From NCBI GenBank assembly GCA_028583605.1, contig CM053327.1:14185629-14249628 (forward strand): a stretch of DNA of 64,000 nt, written 5' to 3'. Shown piece by piece: positions 9,713 to 22,000 of this stretch (position 1 is the stretch's first letter; every line of letters begins with the position of its first letter). The position numbers were made by a program, and so were the translations under genes. The notes beneath the pieces were generated by a model, which did not search any database, was not told the DNA's origin, and saw nothing but the letters and a program-made list of their open reading frames with translations. This DNA comes from Dastarcus helophoroides (lineage: Eukaryota; Arthropoda; Insecta; Coleoptera; Bothrideridae).

Positions 9713-11586
9713 TATGGAGACGATGATTTAATCATTACGCTGCATTTAAGCGAGCTAACAATTTCTTATTTTTGCCCTAGATAACGTACATAAGTTATTA
9801 GTAATCTTAGTGCACTCATGGGGGCATTTAAGAGGGTCCTGCCAAATAAACCCCCCCCACCCCTCCAAAACTATTTGAACACTTACACACATACTATCTT
9901 AGATACTTAGGGACGTTTTAAAATACCGAAAATATCAAAAGTAACAAGTAATTACAACGAATATGTTCATTTTACTGTGACTTTTCGTTGTTGGATTCAG
10001 TCTTGACATTCTCGACGTTAAAGGACATGAAATATATTTTAAGTTCACATTATACTTTTAGGGTTCAACTTTAGATTTCAAGTATTTTTTGATAAATTAC
10101 AAGTTTTCCTCGTAATTTTGTCGATAACCCAGTAAAAATTAAGTAGAAAAGTTTAATATTTCAACTCAAAATCCAATTTTAAACATATTGCTCTTACCCG
10201 CAACTTCATTAGCGAACTTGCCGAAATAACTGCAGTGCAACCGAATGGAATTTTCAAAACAATTTTACAATTTATTTGAATCCATTTTAAAATTAATTTT
10301 AAGTTTACATTTTAAGGCAGTAACCTAATATTACTGAAATAGACAATGCAAATTCTACTTTTTTTTTAGTTCGAGATAAAGAGTTGACACTCTTACTTTT
10401 CTCTATGATTATTTACGTCGCGTACAAAAGTAATAAAGATTATTTGAACTTTCTATTTATATAATACCATATAAGTATGAGAAAAAAGTAGCTCTCTAAA
10501 TACTCCGCATCGTAAGGAATGTCTATATCTATACCATGTGGAAAGTGAATAAAAAAACAAACCCACTTTGGCATTCTTGTTAGAAAGAATAACGGATTTT
10601 TGGGTGTAAAAACGAATTTCGATTTAAAACGTGTAATTTCAGATACTTTTTATCGAAAATTTTAATTGTACTTTAAAATTTCTATTTAAAAGTCAAGATT
10701 TTAGAAATAAGAACATAAATCAAGACAGTTTGGATCGACATAGATAAAAATCGAAATTTAGGAACAAACATAAACATTTCGAGATTAAATATTTCGAGGA
10801 AAAATCATGATTGTGGGTTAAATTTAAAGAAAAACCATCAACGTCTACGTTTCTGCTTAATATAGGTATTTTAACAATTTGGAAACTATTCCCAAATAAA
10901 TACTTTAATTAATAATTGCAGTAATCGATTATTTCCATCTCGATTAATGTCATTGACTGATATTTTTCCATTAATATTACGAAGGTACAAAACATTTGTA
11001 CATGAATTGAAAATTTTTCTTTTGTTAAAAATTTCTTCGCGAGTATGGTTTAATTAATGGTTTAATAAATTCGACATTTTTCGAACTCGAAATAATTCAA
11101 CATTTTATGTTTTTTCTGTTAGAAATTTTAAATTCTTTCTGAAAATTCTAGGTGTATAATTTCCGTATTTTATTTTTTTTAAATTTTTGACTTGACCTTT
11201 GAAATTTTCATTTTTTGGAAGTATTATTTTAATTTCGTTATTTCAGTCTTATTATTAATATAAATCTCGAAATTTCTACGATTCAGTTTTAATCTCAAAT
11301 CCTTTTTTTGGTAAATTTTTACTTTTTGTGAAAATTTTGATTCTCTTCTCCATATTTCGCTTCAGAAATAAAAATTTTACTTTTAATTCCAAGATATTCG
11401 GCTTTTAATTTAAAATTTCCCGTTTTTGATTCATAAACCTCTGTTATTCTTTTCTCGTTTTGTTTATAAATTTAGAATTTTAAACGATCTTTTCCTTACA
11501 ACTTTAACTTGGGAAATCCAGAATTTTGACCAATTCCGAAATTGAATTTAAATGGAAACTTCTCTCTTTCTATTTCTGCTTAACCA
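9713..11586. other. AT-rich intergenic DNA, no gene recognised
   Basis: Long AT-rich stretch, becoming typical degenerate AAATTT/GAAA tract after about 10.6 kb. It is the 3' flank of the LINE that follows; no coding or RNA signal is supported. Confidence 0.45.
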
Positions 11587-13003
11587 TTAATGGATGTTTG
11601 CCACCACATTTTTCATTACTTCTTTATCTCTGACTGTATGAATCAATGATTGTGTATCGTGTATGTCTGTCCACTGTCTCACGTTCTGCAAGTATGACAT
11701 TTTGTTTCGTCCTACTCCTCTACTACCTTCGATCTTGCCCTCTGTAATTAGATGAAGAATTTGATATTTATTGTTGCGCATAATGTGACCCAGGTATGCT
11801 GTCTTTCTTTTTTTTATAATATTGAAGAGTTCTCGCTCTTTGTTAAAACGTTTGAGGACGTCCTCGTTTCTTATCTTGGCTCTCCATGGCCTATTAAGGA
11901 TTCTACGATATATCCACATTTTGAATCCTTCTAATTTGTTTATAGCCTTTACTTTTAGTGTCCAGCTTTCCATACCGTACAGAAGTACTGACCGGACATA
12001 ACAACTCAGAAATCTCAGGCGAGAACTAAGGTCAAGATCATAGCACTTTTTTAAATTTCAAGAACGCGCCTCGGGCTTGTTCGATTCTGCTCTCGTTTTC
12101 TTTGTCTGACGATAATTTTTTCTTAAGCCATGTTCGCAGGTATTTAAATTTTTCCAGCCGTTCCAAAGGTTTTCCCTTATGTGCTAAGTTGACGTTTCCA
12201 AATGTATCTTTTCCTCTTGTGATAATAATGAATTTAGTTTTCTTTGTATTTATGTCTAGTCTCATGTCCTGGCTATATTCGGCACTACATTGACTAGCTG
12301 TTGCAGATTATCCATATTATCCGCAACCAGAATTGTGTTGTCGGCATAGCGTATATTATTTATCCAGGCACCTTTGAGTCTGATTCCAATTGCTTTGCCC
12401 TCAAGCCACTCTTGAAAGATAACTTCTTAATACAAATTAAACAAGAGTGGCGATAATATATACCCTTGCCGCACTCCTTTACGGATGTACATTTGGTTTG
12501 TTAGACCATTAGTTAGTCTTACTCTTGCTGATTGGTGCCAATATAAGTTTTCGATGCACCAGATGTCTTTTTGATCTAAATCAAATCTCCTGAGAAGCTG
12601 TATGAGCTTGCGATGTTGTACTTTATCAAAAGCTTTCTCGTAGTCTATGAAGCATAGACATACGTTTTTTTCGCTGGTCATAACAGTTGTGTATTAGGAC
12701 TTGCGTTGCAACTAGTGCTTCTCTTGTGCCCAGCCTTCGTCTAAATCCAAACAGAGAGTCACTTATAACGTTGTCACACTTTTTGTATAATCTCCGATGT
12801 AATATTCTTAGGAGTATTTTTAGGGAATGACTCATGAGGCTAATAAGTCTATGTTTGTCACATTTCCGTACGTTGATCTTCTTTGGCAGAGAGATAAAAC
12901 TGGAAGAGAGCCACTGTTCTGGGTAATCGCCCATGTCATATATTTCGTTAAATAATTTGTAGAGTACTGCAATGCTTCTCTCATCTAGGAATTCGAGTAT
13001 TTC
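11587..13003 (-). pseudogene. Broken LINE (non-LTR retrotransposon) reverse transcriptase, 5'-truncated
   Basis: Read on the minus strand from 13003, pieces follow the LINE RT order: a PEQW..SSFISLPKK block, a segment with FIDYEKAFDKVQH (RT A box) and KGVRQG..LSPLLFNLY (B box), a degraded YADD box read as RYADNTILVADN near 12.33 kb, then KTKFIII and the C-terminal WTLK..KLEGFKMWIYRRIL and YLGHIMRN..EGKIEG..G blocks, ending at 11587. At least three frameshifts and a stop after FNLY interrupt it. The endonuclease half is absent, as usual for 5'-truncated copies. The C-terminal pattern is that of the RTE-like or related LINEs common in insect genomes; I am not certain of the clade. Confidence 0.88.
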
Positions 13004-13886
13004 TATATAATTTTATTTATTTTAAATTTAATATCATAATGTCGATTTTGATCTCGAAATGTTGGTAATAAAGCTGAAAATTTAAAGTTCACATGTCGAG
13101 AAAACTACTCCAAATTTCTGAAATATTGAGGTTTATCTTAAAATTTTTAATTCAAAAAACTATAACGTATTATTCTTAAACATTGAATCAAACTTGCAAA
13201 GCCATAGTCTAAGTTGCGACATTTTGTTCGAAAATTTGGAAAAATATAAATTTTGAAATTGCAAACTTCTTTATAGCCAAAATTTAGAGATTTTAAAATT
13301 AAAATGTCCAAAAGTTTTCTTTTCTTAATTACTTTCGAAATTCGCAAGTTGGATTTTAATTTTAAGATGTCTATATATAAATTCATACTCACCTAGAGTT
13401 TTAAATTTTATTTTAGAAATTGGCAAAAAATAGAAAAAAAATAGAAATATCAAAGAATTTGAAAATTAAAGTAAAAAGTCAACACTAAAATTAATAGTAA
13501 ATATTTTGAAAACATAGTATTTATTAAAAAAACTCGAAGCTGGCTTTTTAAAGTTTTTAAATATAAAGTTCAAATTTCACTAGAGAAAAAAGAAATTGAA
13601 CGTTGAAAACGGTACACGATAGTATAAATCAAAAAGTGGATATTATCAACAATTAGGAAATTTAGATAAAAGCATGCGTCACTTGTGACTGGCGAACCCA
13701 TCGCCCTCTACTAGGTACCCCATTGGCTTTTACAACCTTTGTAACTTGCTCTGAGCCAATTTTTTTCTTCAGTTTTTGCCCACCATATAAAGGGGAAATG
13801 ATGGTTACTGTCATTAGGTATGGTTTCAATGTAGTAGATATGGAATAATTTTGTAGAATTAAAGAGATTGATTTTATGTACTATAA
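13004..13886. other. AT tract and intergenic DNA, no gene recognised
   Basis: Degenerate AT words to about 13.63 kb, then less biased sequence up to the foldback element. No ORF is supported. Confidence 0.4.
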
Positions 13887-13888
13887 TA

Positions 13889-15265
13889 CAGGATGAACCA
13901 TAAGTAATGGTACACAGAGCAATGGTGGATTTTTCGAATAAAAATAATGTTATTTAGCTACATTTACCTTATACCAAAAGTTGATATTAACAGGGATACA
14001 GGGTGTCAAAGTTGAAAAAAAAATTCGATTTTTTCGTATAATTATGGAATGAATTGTATAAGCACGAAATTTGGCACAAGGGAGGTTTCTTAAGTCGACA
14101 AACTCTAATTTGCTAACATATTACCAATAGCTGATAGGGGGCGCTACCTGCGCTATCCTGCATATTTCTAAATCATCATAACTTTCTTGTGCACCCATGT
14201 ATATTAATTTTAAATGAATTATTTTATTTCCTCATATTTTTTACGTAAAAAAGGGGGACTTTCTGAAAGTTGATACGAGCAACCGTTTCCAAGGTATTTG
14301 CCTTTAAAGCTTGACGTGCCTTGGTATTAAATTACTAAGATATTAAATTTTCGAGGTAGGCTTGAAAAAAAAGTAATCATAAGACAGCTTTGAAACTAAT
14401 TTATGTCAAATATTACTTTGCTGATAATATTATTAACTAAATTTTGAAAATCTGAATAAAGAAATTCCAAAAAATTGAGAGAAATTTATTTTTTAACATA
14501 AAGATGTGAGATATGTTCTCTGAGTCCGCACAAGAAGATGTTAATAGTCTGGGTGATCAAAGCAGATATTTGGAGATGAATTTCAATAAAAGACAGCCAG
14601 ATTTTTAATTGTTTACAATTCTTTTACACGAAAAAGATCATTTCCCACATACTTATTTTTGAAAATAAATTTTGTTTTGGTATTTTATTTAAATTTGCTT
14701 TAGAAATTTAAAACACATGTGTAACAATATTGTCAGTAGAATAATTTTTGATACAAACTATTTTAGAGTCAGTTTTATTGCTTTTATTTTGAAACCAGCT
14801 GCGAAAAATTCACATTTATATAACTTAAAATAAACGTACCGCAAACTTTGAAGGCAAATATCCCAAAAACGGTTGCTTGTAACAATATTTATAAAGTATA
14901 CCTGTGAACCTATGTAGGTAAATAAAAATATCTATTTAAACTAAGGGTACATGAAGGCATACAAAAGTTATAATGCTTTAGAATAATACATGGTAGCGCA
15001 GGTGGCGCCCCCTATAAGTTACTGACAATCTGTTAGCAAATTAGAATTTCTTGACCAAAAAAACCCCCCTATGCCAAATTTCTTGTCTATAGTGAAATGT
15101 GTTCATTAGTTATGCGAAAAAATCACAATTTTTTTTTCAACTTTGACACCCTGTATCTCTGTTAATATCAACTTTTGGTATAAGGTAAATGTGGCTAAAT
15201 CACGTTTTTTTTATACTAAAAATCTACTCTTACTCAGCGTGGGCCATTACTTATGGCCAACCCTG
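13889..15265. mobile_element. Foldback element with long inverted arms and TA duplication (1.38 kb)
   Basis: The left end CAGGATGAACCATAAGTAATGG is matched inverted by the right end (CCATTACTTATGG...CCCTG), with TA on both sides (13887-13888, 15266-15267). Arms of roughly 430 bp (to about 14330, and from about 14840) are similar in inverted orientation, including a GGGGGCGC word near 14137 and GGCGCCCCC near 15004. The centre has no ORF. The TA target and CAGGGTG-type ends fit a Tc1/mariner-derived non-autonomous element. Confidence 0.8.
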
Positions 15266-15267
15266 TA

Positions 15268-16068
15268 TATTAATAGTTTTAAATGATCGTTAAGAAAAGT
15301 TTGGATCCAAGATTAATTCCTAGATATTCGGCTTCGCTTGGCAAAGCCATTAAAATAGAAAGCTCAAAAAGAGTTCAGTTTTTTTCTTTTTGTAAAAGAA
15401 ATGGTTGTTATTTTTTCAATTTGACGGTAAGTCCTTTCTTTCGACACCATTTATTGACAATATATCGAGGTATATGTATAGGTTAAACGTTCCTCCCTGG
15501 GGGCAATATCTATTATGTTTATTTTATGAAAGTCATGTTTAAAGTACTTTTTGGAATAATGATGTTAGTTTAGAACTTTTCTTTAAAGGCAGGTGTTGAC
15601 AACTGTATAAAATAAACCTACAATACGTTGAACAACTAAAATATTTTTAAAAACCAACCTGTTCCAACTTTTTGACAATTCTCTGGGTTAATATTTTTGT
15701 AAACATGATTCGATTTGAAAAAATAATCCACGCATTTGCCAATGCATATTGAGTGATAGGACAGGCCAGCATTAAAATATTTCAAGATTGAAAAGAAAGT
15801 AGGTAAATCAGCAATGATAATCATGTCTTAGTGAAAACTAGTTGTAAATATATGTAATAAGTGCGACTGTCATTCATGGATAATTCCAATAACACTTTAT
15901 AGTTAAATATTCCCAAGGTAAATAAAGAACTTGACTTTTGAAATGTTTTTTATTCTAACTATCTTTAGATAAAACAAATCACATAATCTCTTCACTTTTA
16001 TGTTTACGCTATTAAATACATATAAATAAATTTCTTTAATAATACCTAAATACTATATTGATTTTAAA
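15268..16068. other. 3' flank of the sphingomyelinase gene, no other gene seen
   Basis: No supported ORF. An ATTAAA word on the minus strand near 16037-16042, about 30 bp beyond the stop codon, could be the gene's poly(A) signal, though many such words occur by chance in DNA this AT-rich. Confidence 0.35.
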
Positions 16069-19000
16069 TCACTCCAAGCCGTACGAATCGTATATTCTTT
16101 TCAACTTATCGCAGTAGAATTTCTCGTAATATGCCGTAGTGGCAACGTCGCATAAAAGTCCTTTGAAGCAATCATCGTCGCAGAAAAGTCTAAGACCAGT
16201 GTCTGAATGTCTAAATCGGTACCAATTAAATTCCTGCAGCAAAGTTCGGTTGCTTGCCAGTCGGAAGGCGATCGGTCCAATTTCCCTAGGAGTCAAATCA
16301 GCCACTCCGTAAATGTCTCTAAACGAGTACAGCTTGTACCAATTATCCATTTTTCCATGCTCATTAGCATAAGTCAGATTGAACGTATACTCATCGTAAT
16401 CTAAAAGACTCTAAAAGCAGCTTTGCAAATTGATTCTACATTTACCTGCTCACTCACGTAGTTTTCCTTGTCGACCTTAAAAATCTTGTAGCTTGGATTA
16501 GCGTCAGTATGAGCTGTTACCGAAGCCCCGTTGTAAGTCACTGCCACAGCTTCGATGGGACCGGAAGTTCTGTTAAAGTAAATGTTGAATTCGTCTCTGT
16601 GCGTATGACCCACGAACATTCCAGTGATGGTGTTGGCAAATCTTAGAATAAGAGCACATTTGAGCGATTTAAGAAATTTCCCAAAGGCGCCCTTTTACCT
16701 GTTAATGATGTTGGCGTAATTATCTGACCAGTATTTGTTGCATTCTTGACCAGCCGGAATGTGCGAGAGTATGTGGACACTCTCGTCGTTTTCTTCGGCC
16801 TTCTTCAAAACTTCCACGAGCCATTTGAGTTGATCATAGGGATCTTTGTCGTTGAGGAGTTGCCACCTTAAATATAAAGAAAATTGTTTTCATTTTTAAT
16901 AGAGATAAAGTAGAATATTCCATACCAGTTAAAGGTATAGCACACGTTAGCGTTCAACGATATCACCCTAAATCCTGGTTTAGGGCTTACTGTATAATAA
17001 CCTCCTTTTAGGATAGTAGCTTTGCACTCTTCCGGTAACCATTCTTTGGTTTCCTCCCAGAATAATCGGAATAACCAGTTGGTGTCGAGTCCCCTTCCGG
17101 TAATATTCAATGGGGAGAACCTGTGATATGTAGATCTTATTTGATACCCATTCGATTAGTTTTGGGAGGCAATTTTAAGTATATTACTTTGTTTGTTTTT
17201 GTACAATAAAAAAATGTATGATAATAAAATTACTAATTGAGGTTGGGATTGTCTAATATAGAGACATCAAAGCTTAGCACACTAGGGATTGGGTGTTCAA
17301 GTGAAAAATTCATCAAGTGTGCTGTGATTTTTTGTTAGAAGAGGACGTAGCCAAAAAGGCATACCATTAATTATTGATTATTTTGATTGATCTGTCAAGT
17401 ATCACTTTGACATCATATTTATGTAAAGAGATTTCTTAAGGCAAAACAAATTTTTAAAAAGTTATGTTCTTTGACGAAATATAATTTGAATTAGTCAGAT
17501 AGACAAATTCATAAAGTAGTGAGTCGCTTCAAGTAATTTAATACAAAATCAGATATAATAACAATTCAAATGTATTAAAACTTTGCAGTTTTCAGTCATC
17601 GATAATTACCTATTTAGGAGGCACATTCGTTCAAAATATAAGAAATGTTTACTCACAGATGATAGCTTTTGAACTCTTTGATAAATATTTTAACTTGTAG
17701 GCGTTTTGTACTCAGGTATTTCCTGAACGAAAAAGTACAACATGAATTTTGCTTTTTAATTAGGTATTTTTTTCAGAATAAAGAATGAATTTTTGTAGCT
17801 CCGTAAATTTTTACGAATCCACAAAAAAAACTTAATTAAAAAAATTGTTCGGGGGAGAAGCAACAGGGGAAGAAATGAGGAACATTCTCGTCTTCCATGT
17901 TCCGGAAACAAATAGCGATTTCGAATTTTTACTTATAATATATGGAAGTGAAAAAAATCTAAACATTTTCAGAAAACAAACTTAACAAAGATTTTTTGTT
18001 AGAAATTTCGGGTTTCTTCGGAAATGTTTATTTTGTTTTAGTAAATACAATCTATTTGCAAAAGGGTGACCCAATAATGCCCTCACAGCATTGCGAGTAG
18101 GAGATGGAAGTGAAGATAATAGATGACGATGAATTGCTCTTCTAAACAAGAATAAGTTGCAATTATTGTGAAAATTCTTCTTAATAACGAATTTCGAAGT
18201 TTTAAAGTTCTATTGAAAAATGATTCTCCACAGATAAAAATTCTCATTGTGCCAAGCTGATTGCACTGAAGGAGGGATCAGAGTTATTGCGAGTGATAAG
18301 AGTTATTTTTTTTTTAAGTTTAATCAACTCGCAATTATGCCTTCAAAGCACTGCAAGTAGGATGCGGAAACAAGGATAGATGGCGATATGTTCCCTGCAA
18401 GTACACAAGTCGCTAACCATCTTTCTGTATTCTGGTGTCTGGAAACGTTTGACCAAAACTGTATCATTAATTAGTGAATAACTCTTTTATGAACTGTGTG
18501 TTTTAGGGTTGAACTTCAAACATGAGAACAGAACTCCAGTGTTGTCTATCTTGAGGTTCATAGAGACAATCGATGTTGAGTCGTCGACATGAACAAAGTA
18601 TTCGACGTTTCGGCCACTATCATAGGGGGCATCTTGAAAAACAAGGAAAAAACCAAATTGAAAGCAGAACAGCTCGGTAACTTAGTATGTCAACCATACC
18701 TGAGGGGAAATTCTTCGGAAATAAAAAAAAACACAAAAGAACAAGGTTAAGACAGAAGAGCACGATAATTTAGTATGTCATCTCTCTCTATCAAAAGCGA
18801 AACTGTTCTTTTGTTTTATCATGCTTATTTTGGAAGTGCTTCGTTTATAGTGTGGTTATCATATTGAGTTACCGTACTCTTTTGTCTTATCAACCTGTGC
18901 TTCTTTGCTGTTTTTATTTTGGAAGTTTCGCCACTGGTATATTTGATATACTGATTGTGAACTATCATGCTTTTCATCCTATCTACCTTATCAGAAACGA

Positions 19001-22000
19001 AAGTCTTCTTTTTGCCATTTCCACTTCCGAAGTGCTTGTTTTCTGGTGTGGTTAACATATTGAGCTATCGTGTTTTTGTTTTTTTTTTCTCTTTTCTATT
19101 TTGAGAGTTTCGTTAGTGGTCAGGTTGATATACTGATTGGGAGTTCCCATGCTCTTTCATCTTATCTACTTTTAAGAGAAACTTGGTCAAAATATGACAA
19201 TATTATGAATACAGTACAGCGGAAGTAGAACGATTGATTTAAAATGGCGTCTTCTGAATGTAGAAATGTGACAGAAGACAGTGTCAAGTCAATATTGAAA
19301 GTTTAGAAAGGGCAGGTTAGATAGTCTCAACAGCCTCTATTTCTACCATACACTTCGATAGTATCACAACCAAAAAGAATATCAGTTCTAAAATTATCTT
19401 GGCTTTAAGCCACAACTGATTGGATAATTACCAGATATTGTTTTATGAACACATGTAGGTTCTGGATTTTTAGGCTCCATTGATTTCGCACCTAAGGATC
19501 AAATTCATAATTGAAGGTGATAATTAAAGTAGATCGAAAGTTGTTTAAATAGCACCGAAGTAGCTTCAACGCCTTAATGTCTAAAAGGGTGACAACAGAT
19601 TTGTACGAATTAGTAAAATGCAACGGCGTGACTAGCTAGTAACATAATTGGTATTCCTTGTGGAGAAGGTTAGTGCTTTATGAGTACATCTCAGATAATA
19701 GGGTATGATAAATAAGATTGTTTCGCCATATTTTAAATTAATGTCTACGAATATGCAAATATTAACTAGGATTTGTAATATCCAGAAAAAACTGGGAAGA
19801 CAGAAATGTATCCACCTGAAATACGCCAAGACCACTAAAACCTCTTATCAGCTTGACAAGGTGTTTGGGTTTCCATTCTCTTTCAGAGGCGAATTTCGCT
19901 AGATGTACGAGAAACTTAAGATACGATGACGAAGATCCATTTCTTGCGAACAGATATCTTTGCTACATTTACTTGCAATCCCAAATTGTCAAAAATGATA
20001 ATTGCTTTTAATTCAAGACTCAACATTTAAAGATACGTTTTTTTCAATTTATTTAACATTTCTTCGGCCCAGTTTGGAAATATTTAAATTTTTATGGTTT
20101 GTTGACAATTTTCTAAACAGTTTTTGAAATGCGACTACGTGATATTTAAATTTATTGAAAACGTCACCTCATGACAGTTCACAAATTAAGGGGTTAGTTT
20201 ATTTTACATAGAATAGGAATAATGAAAAATAGGAGACCAAAATTAGATATGAAGGAAATTGTTTTTTTGATAAATTAGGAAAATATAAAAAAATACATAA
20301 AAAAGTTGTAGCACTGGACATCGATGTTTCGCTCTCATTTGAGCTCGTTAGCAGTGCATAACATGGAAAGGGAACAATGAGGAAGAAATACTTAAAAATA
20401 AAAATTTTTTTAAAATATAAAAAAGAAAAATAAAGAAATTTTAACATGAATAGACGTTTCATCATCAATTTACTGTTCTATAATGCACAGACCAAAGGTT
20501 TGAACATTTATTAGATTCGAAGTTTGGAAACCAAATACTGGTTTCGATCTTGTTAGATCTCTTCAGTTTGGTATATCCAACTCGAATACTAATAAATGTT
20601 CCGACAAGTAAGTATTAAAACATTCACAGGCGTCAAGCGAGTGACTCTTAGCACTACCACCTATTGGTCCATAGAGAAACTATGGCCATCGCCAACAATG
20701 TCGTATGCAAGAAGAATGCAACCTGCACTACGAGATCTAACAAGATCGAAACCGATATTTGGTTTACAAACTTCGAATCTAATAAATGTTCAAACCTATT
20801 GGTCTGTGCATTATAGAATCCTTGTCTTCTGGGAACTCTGTCCTAGAGAGCAACCGCTTCGCTAGGTGGCAGTGTTTCAACTGTTGGTAGTTCGGCTACC
20901 TATGATTCACTATACACGCCTGGAGGGATGCATGAATTTGTACTCCAGGTTGCATTCTTTTTACATATCAATTTACTGTGTTAAAAATTTAAATACTTGA
21001 AGCCCGATCCACAAGAAACAACTACTCCGAGGGCTAGTACCACTTCCGGCATTGAACTACACTTGTGGGTCGAACTTACATGCTCTTGGTGACTACTGTT
21101 CCTAACCGCCGAAATATCTTCATCTTGGTAGTTAGAAGCACTCACCATTTGCGGAGTCCGTTCGTTCCGTTAGAGGAATAGGTTTATTCTTCATGGTAGA
21201 CCCTTATTGACCGGAAATATTATGTTTTTTTTCAATTTATTTAACATTTCTTCGGCCCAGTTTGGAAATATTTAAATTTTTATGGTTTGTTGACAATTTT
21301 CTAAACAGTTTTTGAAATGCAACTACGTGATATTTAAATTTATTGAAAACGTCACCTCATGACAGTTCACAAATTAAGGGGTTAGTTTATTTTACATAGA
21401 ATAGGAATAATGAAAAATAGGAGACCAAAATTAGATAGGAAGAAAATTGTTTTTTGGATAAACTAGGAAGATATAAAAAAATACACAAAAAAGTTGTAGC
21501 ACTGGACATCGATGTTTCGCTCTCATTTGAGCTCGTCAGCAGTGCATAACATGAAGAGGGAACAATGAGGAAGAAATACTTACAAATAAAAAATTTTTTA
21601 AAATATAAAAAAGAAAAATAAAGAAATTTTAACATGAATAGACGTTTCATCATCAATTTACTGCGTTAAAAATTAAAATATCACGTAGTCGCATTTCAAA
21701 AACTGTTTAGAAAACTGTCAACAAACCATAAAAATTTAAATATTTCCAAAATGGGCCGAAGAAATGTTAAATACATTGAAAAAAACATAATATTTCCGGT
21801 CAATAAGGGTCTACCAAAAAGGATTTAAAGATACATATCCACATCAGTGGAGAGGATGTTTTACATGAATGTAAAGCATATTAATGATATTGGGCTGTAA
21901 TAATCTTATCAGTTTTATGTAAAGTACTTCGTGGTATAATTAAAATACTATAGTTTTAAGATAAACTTTTTCCGAGATTGAACCATTTCAATGAAACGCT

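Noticed and set aside
18590..18640. Third hammerhead-like site (GGCCGAAACGTCG with TTCAAGATG)
   Set aside because: First core segment does not match CUGANGA and stem I is not evident; kept only as a comparison for the Penelope-end motif.
20199..20468. 89-codon ORF nearly repeated at 21387-21656
   Set aside because: Both lie inside the hammerhead-bearing repeat; the peptide is Phe/Lys/Ser low complexity and includes the ribozyme sequence. The similarity is explained by the DNA repeat.
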